From Erythrobacter sp. (GTDB lineage: Bacteria > Pseudomonadota > Alphaproteobacteria > Sphingomonadales > Sphingomonadaceae), in NCBI GenBank assembly GCA_025698865.1, contig JAILWQ010000002.1:456385-520384 (forward strand): a stretch of 64,000 nucleotides of DNA, in the 5' to 3' direction. Below the pieces are notes generated by a model. That model was not told where the DNA came from. It worked only from the letters and a program-made list of their open reading frames with translations, and made no database searches. The number at the start of each line of letters is the position of its first letter. The first letter of the stretch is position 1. Shown piece by piece: positions 17,773 to 25,960 of the stretch. Made by a program: the position numbers and the translations under genes.

Positions 17773-19515
17773 TCAGCCGACCAGCTGGTCGGCGCTGAGT
17801 TCGTAAAGCGCCGCGGCCCCGCCCGTCGCGCTGGCCTTGAGACCGCGCGCCTCGGGCACGATCCGGTCGAGGAAGAACCGCACGGCGACTCGCTTGGCGT
17901 CGCCCGCATCCGAGGGTTCGCCCGCCGCGACCACGGCCAGTTGTCGGTTGAGCTGCCACCCGGCGACGGCGACGGCCATCATGGTGCAGAAAGGCACGCT
18001 CCCCGCCAGCCGGTCATCGAGGCTCGCCTCCTCGCGCATCCAGTGCGCCACGGCCGCGCAGTCACCGACCAGCGCGAAGAGGTCGGCCTCGTGCGCGCTC
18101 TCGCGGGCGATCGTCTCGAGAAAGGTGGTCAGCGCAGCGCCTCGGTCCATCCCGAGCTTGCGCGTGACGAGGTCGGCGGCCTGAATGCCGTTGGTGCCTT
18201 CGTAGATCGGCGCGATCCGCGAATCGCGCCAGTGCTGGGCAGCCCCGGTTTCCTCGACGAAGCCCATCCCGCCATGGACCTGAATGCCGAGGCTCGCCAC
18301 CTCGACCCCGGTGTCCGTCCCCCATGCCTTCAGGAGGGGCACGCAGGTTTCGGCGCGGGCCCGCGCCTCGGCGTCGCCCAGCGTGCCGCGATCGACCTGC
18401 CCGGCGGTGTAGTAGAGGAGGGCGCGCGCCCCTTGCGTCAGCGCCTTCATTCTAAGCAGCATCCGGCGTACGTCGGGATGTTCGAGGATTGCCACCGGAT
18501 TCTTGTCCGCCGCTCCGGCGCGGGCGGACTGGATGCGCTCGCGGGCATAGGCCAGCGCCTGCTGCGTCGCCCGCTCGGCAATCTGGACGCCCTGCGCGCC
18601 GACATTGATGCGGGCGTTGTTCATCATGGTGAACATGGCCGCCAGACCGCGATTTTCCTCGCCCACGATCTCCCCGATGCATTCGCCGTTGTCGCCATAG
18701 GACATGACGCAAGTGGGCGAGGCATTGATGCCGAGCTTGTGCTCGAGGCTTACGGCACGAAGATCGTTGTGCGGGCCGAGCGAGCCGTCTTCCTTCACGT
18801 GATATTTGGGCACCAGGAACAGGGAGATCCCCCGACTCCCCTCGGGCGCGCCTGGCAGGCGTGCGAGGACGAGGTGGACGATGTTCTGCGCCAGCTCGTG
18901 ATCGCCCCATGTGATGTAGATCTTCTGTCCGGCGATCCGGTACTTGCCGGCATGTTCGCCGTCCTCGATCTTCTCCGCGGTGGTGCGCAGGGCGCCGACA
19001 TCGCTGCCCGCCTGCGGCTCGGTGAGATTCATCGTGCCGGACCATGCTCCACTGACGAGATCGGACAGGTATTTCGCCTTCTGCGCCTCGCTTCCATGAT
19101 GCTCCAGCGCCTCGATCGCGCCGACGCTGAGGATCGGCAGCAGGGTGAAGGCCATGTTCGCCGTGCCGAGGTTTTCCAGCACGTTGCAGGAAAGCGTGAA
19201 GGGCAGACCCTGTCCGCCGTGATCCGACGGGCCGGAAATGGCGTTCCAGCCCTGCTCCACATAATGCGCATAGGCTTCGGCATAGCCGTCGGGCAGGCGG
19301 ACCACCCCGTTCTCCAGCTTCGCGCCTTCCAGGTCGCCCACGCGATTGAGCGGCGCCCATTCGCCCGCGGCGAACTGGCCGATGCCTTCCACGATCGCCT
19401 CAACCATGTCCGGTTCGGCGGCAGCGAAGCGCTCGGCCTGCGCCAGTTCCTCGATCCCGGCATTGACACGAATGGCGAGCAGCTGGTCGGCGATGGCGGG
19501 GGAATAGGGGATCAC
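17773..19515 (-). CDS. Acyl-CoA dehydrogenase with C-terminal extension
   Basis: A 580-residue flavoprotein longer than classical 380-residue acyl-CoA dehydrogenases, with the extra N- and C-terminal domains of the FadE-like bacterial group. SGTMNLTEPQAGSDVGALRT is the FAD/substrate segment. The catalytic-glutamate motif IYEGTNGIQAADLVTRKL lies at about residues 435-452. It introduces the trans double bond in acyl-CoA during beta-oxidation. Chain-length preference cannot be read from sequence. Divergent from the Sua5-type gene with about 50 bp between the starts. Confidence 0.9.
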   Translation of the reverse strand: MIPYSPAIADQLLAIRVNAGIEELAQAERFAAAEPDMVEAIVEGIGQFAAGEWAPLNRVGDLEGAKLENGVVRLPDGYAEAYAHYVEQGWNAISGPSDHGGQGLPFTLSCNVLENLGTANMAFTLLPILSVGAIEALEHHGSEAQKAKYLSDLVSGAWSGTMNLTEPQAGSDVGALRTTAEKIEDGEHAGKYRIAGQKIYITWGDHELAQNIVHLVLARLPGAPEGSRGISLFLVPKYHVKEDGSLGPHNDLRAVSLEHKLGINASPTCVMSYGDNGECIGEIVGEENRGLAAMFTMMNNARINVGAQGVQIAERATQQALAYARERIQSARAGAADKNPVAILEHPDVRRMLLRMKALTQGARALLYYTAGQVDRGTLGDAEARARAETCVPLLKAWGTDTGVEVASLGIQVHGGMGFVEETGAAQHWRDSRIAPIYEGTNGIQAADLVTRKLGMDRGAALTTFLETIARESAHEADLFALVGDCAAVAHWMREEASLDDRLAGSVPFCTMMAVAVAGWQLNRQLAVVAAGEPSDAGDAKRVAVRFFLDRIVPEARGLKASATGGAAALYELSADQLVG

Positions 19516-19565
19516 GGGCGTCAGGTCCTCTTGGCTTTGTGCCCTGCGGGATATAGCGCGGGGCG

Positions 19566-20501
19566 ATGCGCGGCAAGAACGCTACGGAAACGCTGACGGC
19601 GGACGGGGCCGGAATCGCTCGGGCGGCGGAGATCCTGCGCGCGGGCGGGATCGTCGCCCTGCCGACCGAGACGGTTTACGGCCTGGCAGCGCGGGCCGAC
19701 AGCGATGCGGCGATTGCGCGCATCTATCAGGCAAAGGGGCGGCCGAGTTTCAATCCGCTGATCGTTCATGTTGCGGACCGCACGCAGGCGGGGGAGCTGG
19801 CGCACTTCGCTCCGGTGGCGGAGGAACTGGCCGAACGACACTGGCCGGGGCCGCTGACGCTTGTCCTGCCGCGACTGCCGGGCGCGGTCCTCGCGCCCGC
19901 CGTGACGGCTGGTCTGCCGACCATCGCCCTGCGTTGCCCGGCCCATCCGGCAATGCGCGCCATGCTGGAGGCGGTCGGCGTTCCGCTCGCCGCGCCTTCG
20001 GCCAATCGCAGCGGTTATGTCAGCCCGACCAGCGCCGCGCATGTGCTGGAGACGCTCGACGGACGGATCGACGCGGTGCTCGACGGCGGGCCATGCGCGG
20101 CGGGCCTCGAGTCGACGATCGTCGCGGTGCGCGAGGATGGCAGCGTGGAGGAATTGCGGCCCGGGCCGATCGATGTCGCGCCGCGCGACTTCTCGTCGGG
20201 CCGGGACGGGCTCGAGGCTCCGGGCCAGATGGCGAGCCATTATTCCCCCGGCAAAACCGTTCGCCTGAACGCGCTGTCGTTCAAACACGACGAATTCGCG
20301 ATCGGCTTCGGTGCCACGTCCGGGGATTGCACGCTTTCCAGCAGCGGCGATCTCGGCGAGGCGGCGGCGCGCCTCTATGCCTGCCTTCACCAAGCGGCGC
20401 GTTCGGCCAAGCCGCGCATTGCGATCGCGCCGGTGCCGGACGCGGGGCTCGGCTGCGCGATCAACGACCGGCTGCGGCGCGCGGCGACACCGCCCGACTA
20501 G
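19566..20501 (+). CDS. L-threonylcarbamoyladenylate synthase (Sua5/YrdC type)
   Basis: A 311-residue protein with a full YrdC domain (ILRAGGIVALPTETVYGLAA, KGRPSFNPLIVHV, APSANRSGYVSPTSA, STIVAV) and a C-terminal Sua5 domain introduced by APGQMASHYSP. It makes threonylcarbamoyl-AMP for t6A37 modification of ANN-decoding tRNAs. The length fits Sua5 rather than short YrdC/TsaC. The stop overlaps that of the convergent lipoprotein gene (CTAG). Confidence 0.92.
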   Translation: MRGKNATETLTADGAGIARAAEILRAGGIVALPTETVYGLAARADSDAAIARIYQAKGRPSFNPLIVHVADRTQAGELAHFAPVAEELAERHWPGPLTLVLPRLPGAVLAPAVTAGLPTIALRCPAHPAMRAMLEAVGVPLAAPSANRSGYVSPTSAAHVLETLDGRIDAVLDGGPCAAGLESTIVAVREDGSVEELRPGPIDVAPRDFSSGRDGLEAPGQMASHYSPGKTVRLNALSFKHDEFAIGFGATSGDCTLSSSGDLGEAAARLYACLHQAARSAKPRIAIAPVPDAGLGCAINDRLRRAATPPD

Positions 20502-20827
20502 TCTTCCGGTTCGACCGGGATGGTGGGCAGCAGAGCCTCGATCTCGGCATAGGTCGTTCGCGCATCGTCACAGGCCGACCGGTCGCCCTTCCGGCAATCC
20601 TCGCGTTCGTCGTCATAGCGGCGTTCGAGTTTCGCCAGCCTTTCCTCGCGCCGGCGGATTTCGCGGCCGCGCTTCTCGTCCGCTTCGGACTGGCTGGTGG
20701 TGGCGAGGTCGACCGCCTTGCCCGCAGCGCGCACTGGCAGCGTTGCGACGTCGACCACGGTCTTCGCCAGACAGCCCGACAGCGTCAGAGCGGCGAGGGG
20801 AAGGATAAGAGCGGGCAGAATGCGCAT
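20498..20827 (-). CDS. Small putative lipoprotein (DUF6726-like)
   Basis: A 109-residue protein with a signal sequence ending in the lipobox LTLSGC (cysteine at residue 19). It is followed by a conserved AKTVVDVATLPVRAAGKAVD segment, SQSEADEKRGREIRRREERL, and a coiled-coil-like charged half with two further cysteines (DCRKGDRSACDD). Proteins of this shape recur in sphingomonads; the DUF number is from memory. Function unknown. It lies 51 bp downstream of the DUF2807 gene in the same direction, possibly as a unit. Confidence 0.72.
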   Translation of the reverse strand: MRILPALILPLAALTLSGCLAKTVVDVATLPVRAAGKAVDLATTSQSEADEKRGREIRRREERLAKLERRYDDEREDCRKGDRSACDDARTTYAEIEALLPTIPVEPED

Positions 20828-20878
20828 GAGTTTTCTCCACGCGCACTCCTGCCAGCTTATCGCTCGACTGGCGAGGAA

Positions 20879-21673
20879 TTACTCGCCGGTGGTGGAGCTT
20901 TGCTCGGGTTCCCGGGCACGCGCTTCGGCCGCGCGGTTTCCATCGCGGCAGACGAGCTTGCCCGATCCGACCGCGTTCACCGTGCATCGGGCGCGGCCAT
21001 GGACCACTACCGTGCCCGAACCGGCGATGTTCGCCTCGACCTCGCCGTCCGAGGCGAATTCGCCCTCGCCCGAGCCGGCGATCGAGACATTCGCCTCCTC
21101 CGCGTGAAGGCCGGCCATGCGCAAGGCGCCGGTGCCCATGATGTTGAGATCGAGCCGCTCGGCCTGGCCGGAGGCATCGACGCTGCCGGAACCGGCGATG
21201 TTCGCTTCGAGCTTACCGGCGGCAACCCGCGCGATGCGCAGCTTGCCCGATCCCGCGAGATTGATCCCGGCATCGTCGCCGGAGAGCGAGGCTGCCTCGA
21301 CCTCGCCCGAACCGGCGATCGAGAAATTGCGAGGGCTGGGCATGGTCACGCGAACGAGCGCCGTGCCGGTATCGCGCCACGATCCGTTCTTGCGGCCGAT
21401 GCCCAGCGTCCCGTCCTTCAGAGTGAAGCGGACCAGTTCGACTGCGTCCGCATCACCCGAAACGTCAATGTCGAGTGCATCGCCGTCAGTCACGATCACG
21501 CGGTCGGGGCCGGCCAGAACCAGTTCCGTGGGCGGCGGCCCCGCCAGATCCAGTTCCGCGAGCGGAACGCCGTCGCTGTCGCCAACATTCATCGCGTAAT
21601 TGCAGCCTGCCAACGCCCCGCACACGGCGAGAGCGGCAACAGGGGCGAGATTTCTGAGAACCCGGTGAAGCAT
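20879..21673 (-). CDS. Head-GIN domain (DUF2807) lipoprotein
   Basis: A 264-residue protein with a signal peptide and lipobox ALAGC. A right-handed beta-solenoid follows, marked by recurring G-S-G turns (FSIAGSGEVEA, INLAGSGKLRI, ANIAGSGSVDA, VSIAGSGEGEF, ANIAGSGTVVV, VNAVGSGKLVC). This is the putative auto-transporter adhesin, head GIN or DUF2807 family, common in envelopes but of unknown function. The ATG at 21673 has an excellent GGAGGA 8 nt upstream, which rules out the 64-codon upstream extension. Confidence 0.82.
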   Translation of the reverse strand: MLHRVLRNLAPVAALAVCGALAGCNYAMNVGDSDGVPLAELDLAGPPPTELVLAGPDRVIVTDGDALDIDVSGDADAVELVRFTLKDGTLGIGRKNGSWRDTGTALVRVTMPSPRNFSIAGSGEVEAASLSGDDAGINLAGSGKLRIARVAAGKLEANIAGSGSVDASGQAERLDLNIMGTGALRMAGLHAEEANVSIAGSGEGEFASDGEVEANIAGSGTVVVHGRARCTVNAVGSGKLVCRDGNRAAEARAREPEQSSTTGE

Positions 21674-21704
21674 AAAACATCCTCCGCTTGGCTTGCGTGT
21701 TATA

Positions 21705-21733
21705 TACATAATACACCGCCTCGCTGCGTTCAA
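21705..21733 (-). promoter_or_regulatory. Candidate promoter of the DUF2807 gene
   Basis: On the minus strand TTGAAC (21728-21733) and TATGTA (21705-21710) are separated by 17 bp, in a locally AT-rich stretch that also contains TATTAT and TATATA. It lies 32 bp before the start codon. Confidence 0.4.
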
Positions 21734-21753
21734 GCGCCGCCGGACATGCGGCA

Positions 21754-21786
21754 AAGAAAAAGGGCCGCTCCCAATGGGAGCAGCCC
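21754..21786 (-). terminator. Intrinsic terminator after carD
   Basis: On the minus strand the stem GGGCTGCTCCC / GGGAGCGGCCC with a short loop is followed directly by TTTTTC. It sits 27 nt past the carD stop and before the DUF2807 promoter, separating the two transcription units. Confidence 0.85.
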
Positions 21787-21812
21787 TCATCCTGTCACCG
21801 AACTGGCGCCGA

Positions 21813-22346
21813 TCAGGCGTTCTCGGTGTTCTCGTAATATTGCGGCGCATGGGTGCGCAGGACATCGAGGATCTTTTCGAGCGCCGTCGCCTCGTCGGTC
21901 TTGTCCATCGCCGCGAGCTCGCGGGCGAGGCGGCTGGAGGCCGCTTCGAAGATCTGCCGTTCCGAATAGCTCTGCTCCGGCTGATCCTCGGGACGGAACA
22001 GGTCGCGGGTGACTTCGGCGATCAGGACGATCTCGCCCGAATTGATCTTCGCCTCGTATTCCTGCGCACGGCGGCTCCACATGGTGCGCTTGACCTTGGG
22101 CTTGCCCTTGAGCGTTTCCATCGCTTCCTTGAGCGTCTTGTCGCTCGAGAGCTTGCGCATGCCGATCGATTCGGCCTTGTTCACCGGAACGCGCAAGGTC
22201 ATACGTTCCTTCTCGAAACGAAGAACGTACAGTTCGAGCTGCATTCCGGCGATTTCCTCGCTCTGCAACTCGATCACACGGCCCACGCCGTGCTTGGGAT
22301 AGACCACGTAATCGCCAACATCGAAGGCATCAGCCTTGCTCGCCAT
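21813..22346 (-). CDS. carD: CarD family transcriptional regulator
   Basis: A 177-residue protein. The N-terminal Tudor-like RNA polymerase-interaction domain starts FDVGDYVVYPKHGVGRV and contains YVLRFEKERMTLRVPV. The C-terminal helical DNA-binding half has KPKVKRTMWSRRAQEYEAKI and SYSERQIFEAASSRLARELA. CarD stabilises open promoter complexes, notably of rRNA genes. The start ATG at 22346 gives the family N-terminus, although the frame is open upstream. A strong terminator follows the gene. Confidence 0.93.
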   Translation of the reverse strand: MASKADAFDVGDYVVYPKHGVGRVIELQSEEIAGMQLELYVLRFEKERMTLRVPVNKAESIGMRKLSSDKTLKEAMETLKGKPKVKRTMWSRRAQEYEAKINSGEIVLIAEVTRDLFRPEDQPEQSYSERQIFEAASSRLARELAAMDKTDEATALEKILDVLRTHAPQYYENTENA

Positions 22347-22507
22347 GCAAAATCCTTTCGCGCTCGGGCAGGGCGGGGGAAGCAGCGTCAGGGAAACCGT
22401 CTCCTGCGGCCGGAAAACGACCACAAACCGGGATTCGCGATGATGCTGGGTGCCAAGCCCTTTCAGTCCGTCACACCTGACCGGTGGCACACCGGTACGG
22501 TTGTTGC

Positions 22508-22513
22508 ATTATA
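22508..22513 (-). promoter_or_regulatory. Candidate -10 element upstream of carD
   Basis: TATAAT on the minus strand lies 162 bp before the carD start in a short AT-rich patch after the fdxA stop. No convincing -35 hexamer is visible. It would give carD its own promoter with a leader of about 155 nt. Confidence 0.35.
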
Positions 22514-22583
22514 TAGCACACAATCGCCGATATTGCGAGTCCGCGAAACAAAGGCGGTCCGGGGCGGCGCCCGGCCAGCGGGC

Positions 22584-22922
22584 TCAGTCGCCTTCGCCGG
22601 GCTCGGGCGAGAAGAACTTCTCGTACTTGCCCTCTTCGTCCTTGTGTTCGTCGGCGTCTTCGGGCGCATCCTTGGACTGGGTGATGTTCGGCCATTCGGC
22701 GGAGAACTTGGTGTTGATCTCGAGCCATTTCTCGAGCCCGTCCTCGGTGTCCGGCAGTATCGCCTCGGCCGGGCATTCGGGTTCGCACACGCCGCAATCG
22801 ATGCATTCCGACGGATTGATGACGAGCATGTTCTCGCCCTCGTAGAAGCAGTCGACCGGGCAGACCTCGACGCAGTCGGTGTATTTGCACTTGATGCAGG
22901 CGTCGGTGACGACGTAGGTCAT
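22584..22922 (-). CDS. fdxA: 7Fe ferredoxin FdxA
   Basis: A 112-residue electron carrier with nine cysteines at 9, 12, 17, 21, 25, 40, 43, 46 and 50. These match Azotobacter ferredoxin I with an offset of one. On that basis Cys9/17/50 hold the [3Fe-4S] cluster, Cys21/40/43/46 hold the [4Fe-4S] cluster, and 12 and 25 are free. An acidic C-terminal tail follows. The start overlaps the stop of the S4 gene by 4 nt (ATGA), so it is the third gene of a helicase-S4-fdxA unit, an order common in alphaproteobacteria upstream of carD. Confidence 0.95.
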   Translation of the reverse strand: MTYVVTDACIKCKYTDCVEVCPVDCFYEGENMLVINPSECIDCGVCEPECPAEAILPDTEDGLEKWLEINTKFSAEWPNITQSKDAPEDADEHKDEEGKYEKFFSPEPGEGD

Positions 22923-23230
22923 GAGCGATCTTTTCCTTCGAATGTCTGGTCGCGGTCCGCTGCTATGGCGCTTTGGCCTTTCGGGTCAAGCATGCGATAG
23001 CAGCTTTGCGCCTCCGACGGGGGACCGCGACGGTCCGGCAGGGCAAGAACTTCCACCAGCCGCACCGCGTTCCCGACCGGTATGGTCAGGACATCGCCCA
23101 CCGCGACCGGCTGGCTTGCCCGAACCACCCGTTCGCCGTTGCGCCGCAGATGGCCTTCGCCGACCAGGCTCGCGGCGCGGCTTCGCGTCCGGCAGAACCG
23201 CAGCATGCAGAGCAGGCGGTCGATCCGCAA
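22919..23230 (-). CDS. S4-domain RNA-binding protein (Hsp15-like)
   Basis: A 103-residue protein whose first 60 residues form an S4 fold ([20 protein letters not shown], then [21 protein letters not shown]), as in Hsp15/HslR, which rescues stalled 50S subunits carrying nascent chains. It lacks a pseudouridine synthase domain. The gene starts 12 nt after the stop of the helicase gene and overlaps fdxA. Confidence 0.85.
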   Translation of the reverse strand: MRIDRLLCMLRFCRTRSRAASLVGEGHLRRNGERVVRASQPVAVGDVLTIPVGNAVRLVEVLALPDRRGPPSEAQSCYRMLDPKGQSAIAADRDQTFEGKDRS

Positions 23231-23242
23231 GCCCGCCCGATC

Positions 23243-25783
23243 CTACCGGACGAGATCCGCCAACGCGGCGAAGGCGCTGCCCTCGCGCGGCTTGACCGGA
23301 GGCCGTGCCTGCGGTTGCTGGCGGCGCGCCGGGCGCCATTCCCACAGGTCGGGCCGGGCGGGGCCATAGGCGCCTTCGGGCAGCGGCCGGGCGCGCTGGA
23401 CGCGGAAACCGGCCTGGCCCAGCAGGCGGACCGCGTTGTCCTGCTCCAGCCCGATCGAGATCGGCAGCGCTAGATCGAGCGTGAATTTGCGCGCGTTACG
23501 TGCGCCGCCCTTTCGCTTCTTACGCGCGTCGCGACTGTCCTGCGCCGCAGCCCGGGCCTCGTGCGCCTTGCGGAAAATCTTTTCCGCCAGATCGATGCGG
23601 ATCGCTTGGCTCCCGGCATGGCGATAGCCCGCGGGCAGCGACTTGCGATCCGCGATCACCGGCAGCATCGCCTCTTCCAGCGGCCGCCGGTCGGTGCCGA
23701 GCGCGGCGAGCAGCTGGCGCGGCGCGGGCTTGAGCAGCGCCGGCGCGAAGATATCGAGCGCGCCGAACGTCACCCCGGTCTTGCGCAGGAAGGGCCTGAT
23801 TTCCTTGGGCAGATGCTCGATCCCCGCGCGCTCGCGCGTCACGAAACCGTGCCCCGCAAGCAGGGTGAGCAGCAGCGCTCGCCCCTGCGACCCGGTATCG
23901 GGCGCGCGCGCGGCCAGTTGCAGCTTTTCGAGCGGTTCGAGTGGGGCAAGCTTGGCAGCGAGCCAGGTTTCGAGCGCCTCCATCAGCGCCTTGCGCTTCG
24001 CCTCGGGCAGTTTCGCGACATCGGCGGAGGGCTCGAGCATCGGCATCGCGGCGTTCTCGCGCGCAGTCGTCGTCGCCAGCACCTGCCGCCCCCAGCGGAT
24101 CGCGCCGCGCGACAGCGTGACGTCGGCCATGCCCGAGGCGAGCAGCCGGTCGACTCGCTCGCCGAGCAGGCGCGGCAGGGCCTTTTCCGCCGCGGCGAGC
24201 AGCATCTTGCGGTCGGCATGGCTGGCCGAATGGTCGACATGGAAGCGCAGGCCCTCGACCCGGCCGATGGTCTCGTCCTCCACCTTGACCACGCCCTCGT
24301 CGTCGAGCGTGATGGGGAGGGCGGAGGCGTTTTCGCCTAGGGATTTCATCAGGATCGTGGTCCTTCGGTTGACGAAGCGTTCGGTCAGGCGGGCGTGGAG
24401 CGCATCGGAGAGCTTGGCCTCGACCGCGCGGGCGCGTGAAGCCATCTCGTCGCGCGCCAGCACCCAGTCGGGCCGCTGACAGATATAGGCCCAGCTGCGA
24501 ATCGCCGCGATCCGCCCCTGTATGGTATCGATGTCGCCCGCCATGTTGTCGAGTTCGGATATGCGCGCGGCGACGTAATCGGCGCCGAGATAGCCTTCGC
24601 TGAGGTCCTGCCACAGCCGCGCGACGAAGCGGGCGTGAACGTCCGATCCCCGCGCCCGGAAATCGGGGAGCGAGCACGCCTCCCAGAACCGGCGCACCAT
24701 GCCCGGCGTGCGGATCTGCGCGGCGAAGGGCTCCTGCGAGAGGCGCTTGAGCGTGGCGAGGTCGATCGCTTCAGGCGCGAGTCGGAGGACCTCGTCGATG
24801 GGCGGCGCCTCGAGGTCGGCGATCAGCGTGCCGATGCTGTCGAAGCGCGGCTCGGCCTCGCGCCAGAACAGCTTGGTGATCGGGGCGAAGCGGTGTTCCT
24901 CGATCGCGTAGATTTCTTCCTCGGAGAATTCGGGCGGCGTGCCGCCACGCTGTCCGCCGGCGAGCGTCCCGAACGTGCCGTCCTTCTGGTGACGCCCGGC
25001 GCGCCCGGCGATCTGGGCCATTTCGGCAGGATCGAGGCGCCGGGTCCGCACCCCGTCGAACTTGGTAAGGCCGGCGAAGGCGACATGCGTCACGTCGAGA
25101 TTGAGGCCCATGCCGATCGCGTCCGTTGCGACGATGTACTCGACCTCGCCGTTCTGGAACAGCTCGACCTGGCGGTTGCGGGTCTCGGGGCTGAGCGCGC
25201 CCATGACCACCGCCGCGCCGCCGCGAAAGCGCCGCAGCATCTCCGCCACGGCATAGACCTGCTCGGCGCTGAAAGCGACGACGGCGCTGCGCGGCGGCAG
25301 GCGCGAGAGCTTGCGCGGGCCGATATGCTTGAGAGTGGAGAAACGCGGCCGGTCGGTGATCTCGGCCTCGGGCACCAGCGCCTTCACCATCGGAGCGAGT
25401 GTCGCTGCGCCCAACAGCATCGTCTCTTCCCGGCCGCGCGCATTCAGCAGCCGGTCGGTGAAGATATGCCCGCGCTCGCGGTCCGCCGAAAGCTGTGCCT
25501 CGTCGAGCGCGACGAAGGCCCGCCCGCCGCCATCGCGAGGCATGGCCTCGACCGTGCAGCACATGTAGCGCGCACCCTCGGGCTCGATCCGCTCCTCGCC
25601 GGTAATGAGCGCGACGTTCCGGTCGCCCTTGATCGCGCGGACCCGGTCGTAGACCTCGCGCGCCAGCAGACGCAGGGGGAAGCCCATCGCACCGCTCGAA
25701 TGCGCGCACATCCGCTCGATCGCGAGATGGGTCTTTCCGGTGTTGGTGGGGCCGAGGACCGCTTTGACCGAGCTTTGCTGCAT
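23243..25783 (-). CDS. SUV3-like ATP-dependent RNA/DNA helicase
   Basis: An 846-residue superfamily 2 helicase. It starts MQQSSVKAVLGPTNTGKTHL with Walker A in the first 20 residues, followed by VALDEAQL (DEAx box), IVATDAIGMGLNLDV and QIAGRAGRHQKDG (motif VI). The long C-terminal half ends with a basic KKRKGGARNARK tail and HSP15-like partners downstream. Bacterial relatives resemble mitochondrial Suv3 and probably act in RNA turnover. The frame remains open for 595 codons upstream, but that part is antisense to the M23 gene and is not real coding sequence. Confidence 0.9.
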   Translation of the reverse strand: MQQSSVKAVLGPTNTGKTHLAIERMCAHSSGAMGFPLRLLAREVYDRVRAIKGDRNVALITGEERIEPEGARYMCCTVEAMPRDGGGRAFVALDEAQLSADRERGHIFTDRLLNARGREETMLLGAATLAPMVKALVPEAEITDRPRFSTLKHIGPRKLSRLPPRSAVVAFSAEQVYAVAEMLRRFRGGAAVVMGALSPETRNRQVELFQNGEVEYIVATDAIGMGLNLDVTHVAFAGLTKFDGVRTRRLDPAEMAQIAGRAGRHQKDGTFGTLAGGQRGGTPPEFSEEEIYAIEEHRFAPITKLFWREAEPRFDSIGTLIADLEAPPIDEVLRLAPEAIDLATLKRLSQEPFAAQIRTPGMVRRFWEACSLPDFRARGSDVHARFVARLWQDLSEGYLGADYVAARISELDNMAGDIDTIQGRIAAIRSWAYICQRPDWVLARDEMASRARAVEAKLSDALHARLTERFVNRRTTILMKSLGENASALPITLDDEGVVKVEDETIGRVEGLRFHVDHSASHADRKMLLAAAEKALPRLLGERVDRLLASGMADVTLSRGAIRWGRQVLATTTARENAAMPMLEPSADVAKLPEAKRKALMEALETWLAAKLAPLEPLEKLQLAARAPDTGSQGRALLLTLLAGHGFVTRERAGIEHLPKEIRPFLRKTGVTFGALDIFAPALLKPAPRQLLAALGTDRRPLEEAMLPVIADRKSLPAGYRHAGSQAIRIDLAEKIFRKAHEARAAAQDSRDARKKRKGGARNARKFTLDLALPISIGLEQDNAVRLLGQAGFRVQRARPLPEGAYGPARPDLWEWRPARRQQPQARPPVKPREGSAFAALADLVR

Positions 25784-25887
25784 CGTCCGCCACAGATGGC
25801 ATTGCCCAAGGGTCTGCACAACCACGGTTCCCGCGGTTCCCACGGTGATGCACGCTTCGCCGTGCGCATCGCTCCGGCGGGCGCGGT

Positions 25888-25903
25888 TTAGTCGAACGTT
25901 AAC
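25888..25903 (+). promoter_or_regulatory. Candidate CtrA-binding site
   Basis: TTAG, then 7 bp, then TTAAC closely matches the CtrA motif TTAA-N7-TTAAC. It lies in the 177-bp divergent gap, 58 bp before the GTG of the M23 peptidase and 105 bp before the helicase start. A cell-cycle-controlled cell-wall hydrolase would make sense, but the match is by eye only. Confidence 0.4.
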
Positions 25904-25960
25904 TTCAATCTGCCACTGATTTCCGCCATCGCACCACGAAATCGGGTCGGAGGGTATCGC

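Noticed and set aside
19934..22012. A 692-codon plus-strand open frame across the Sua5 end, the lipoprotein and the DUF2807 gene.
   Set aside because: It crosses three supported genes in other frames or strands and a clear promoter and terminator.
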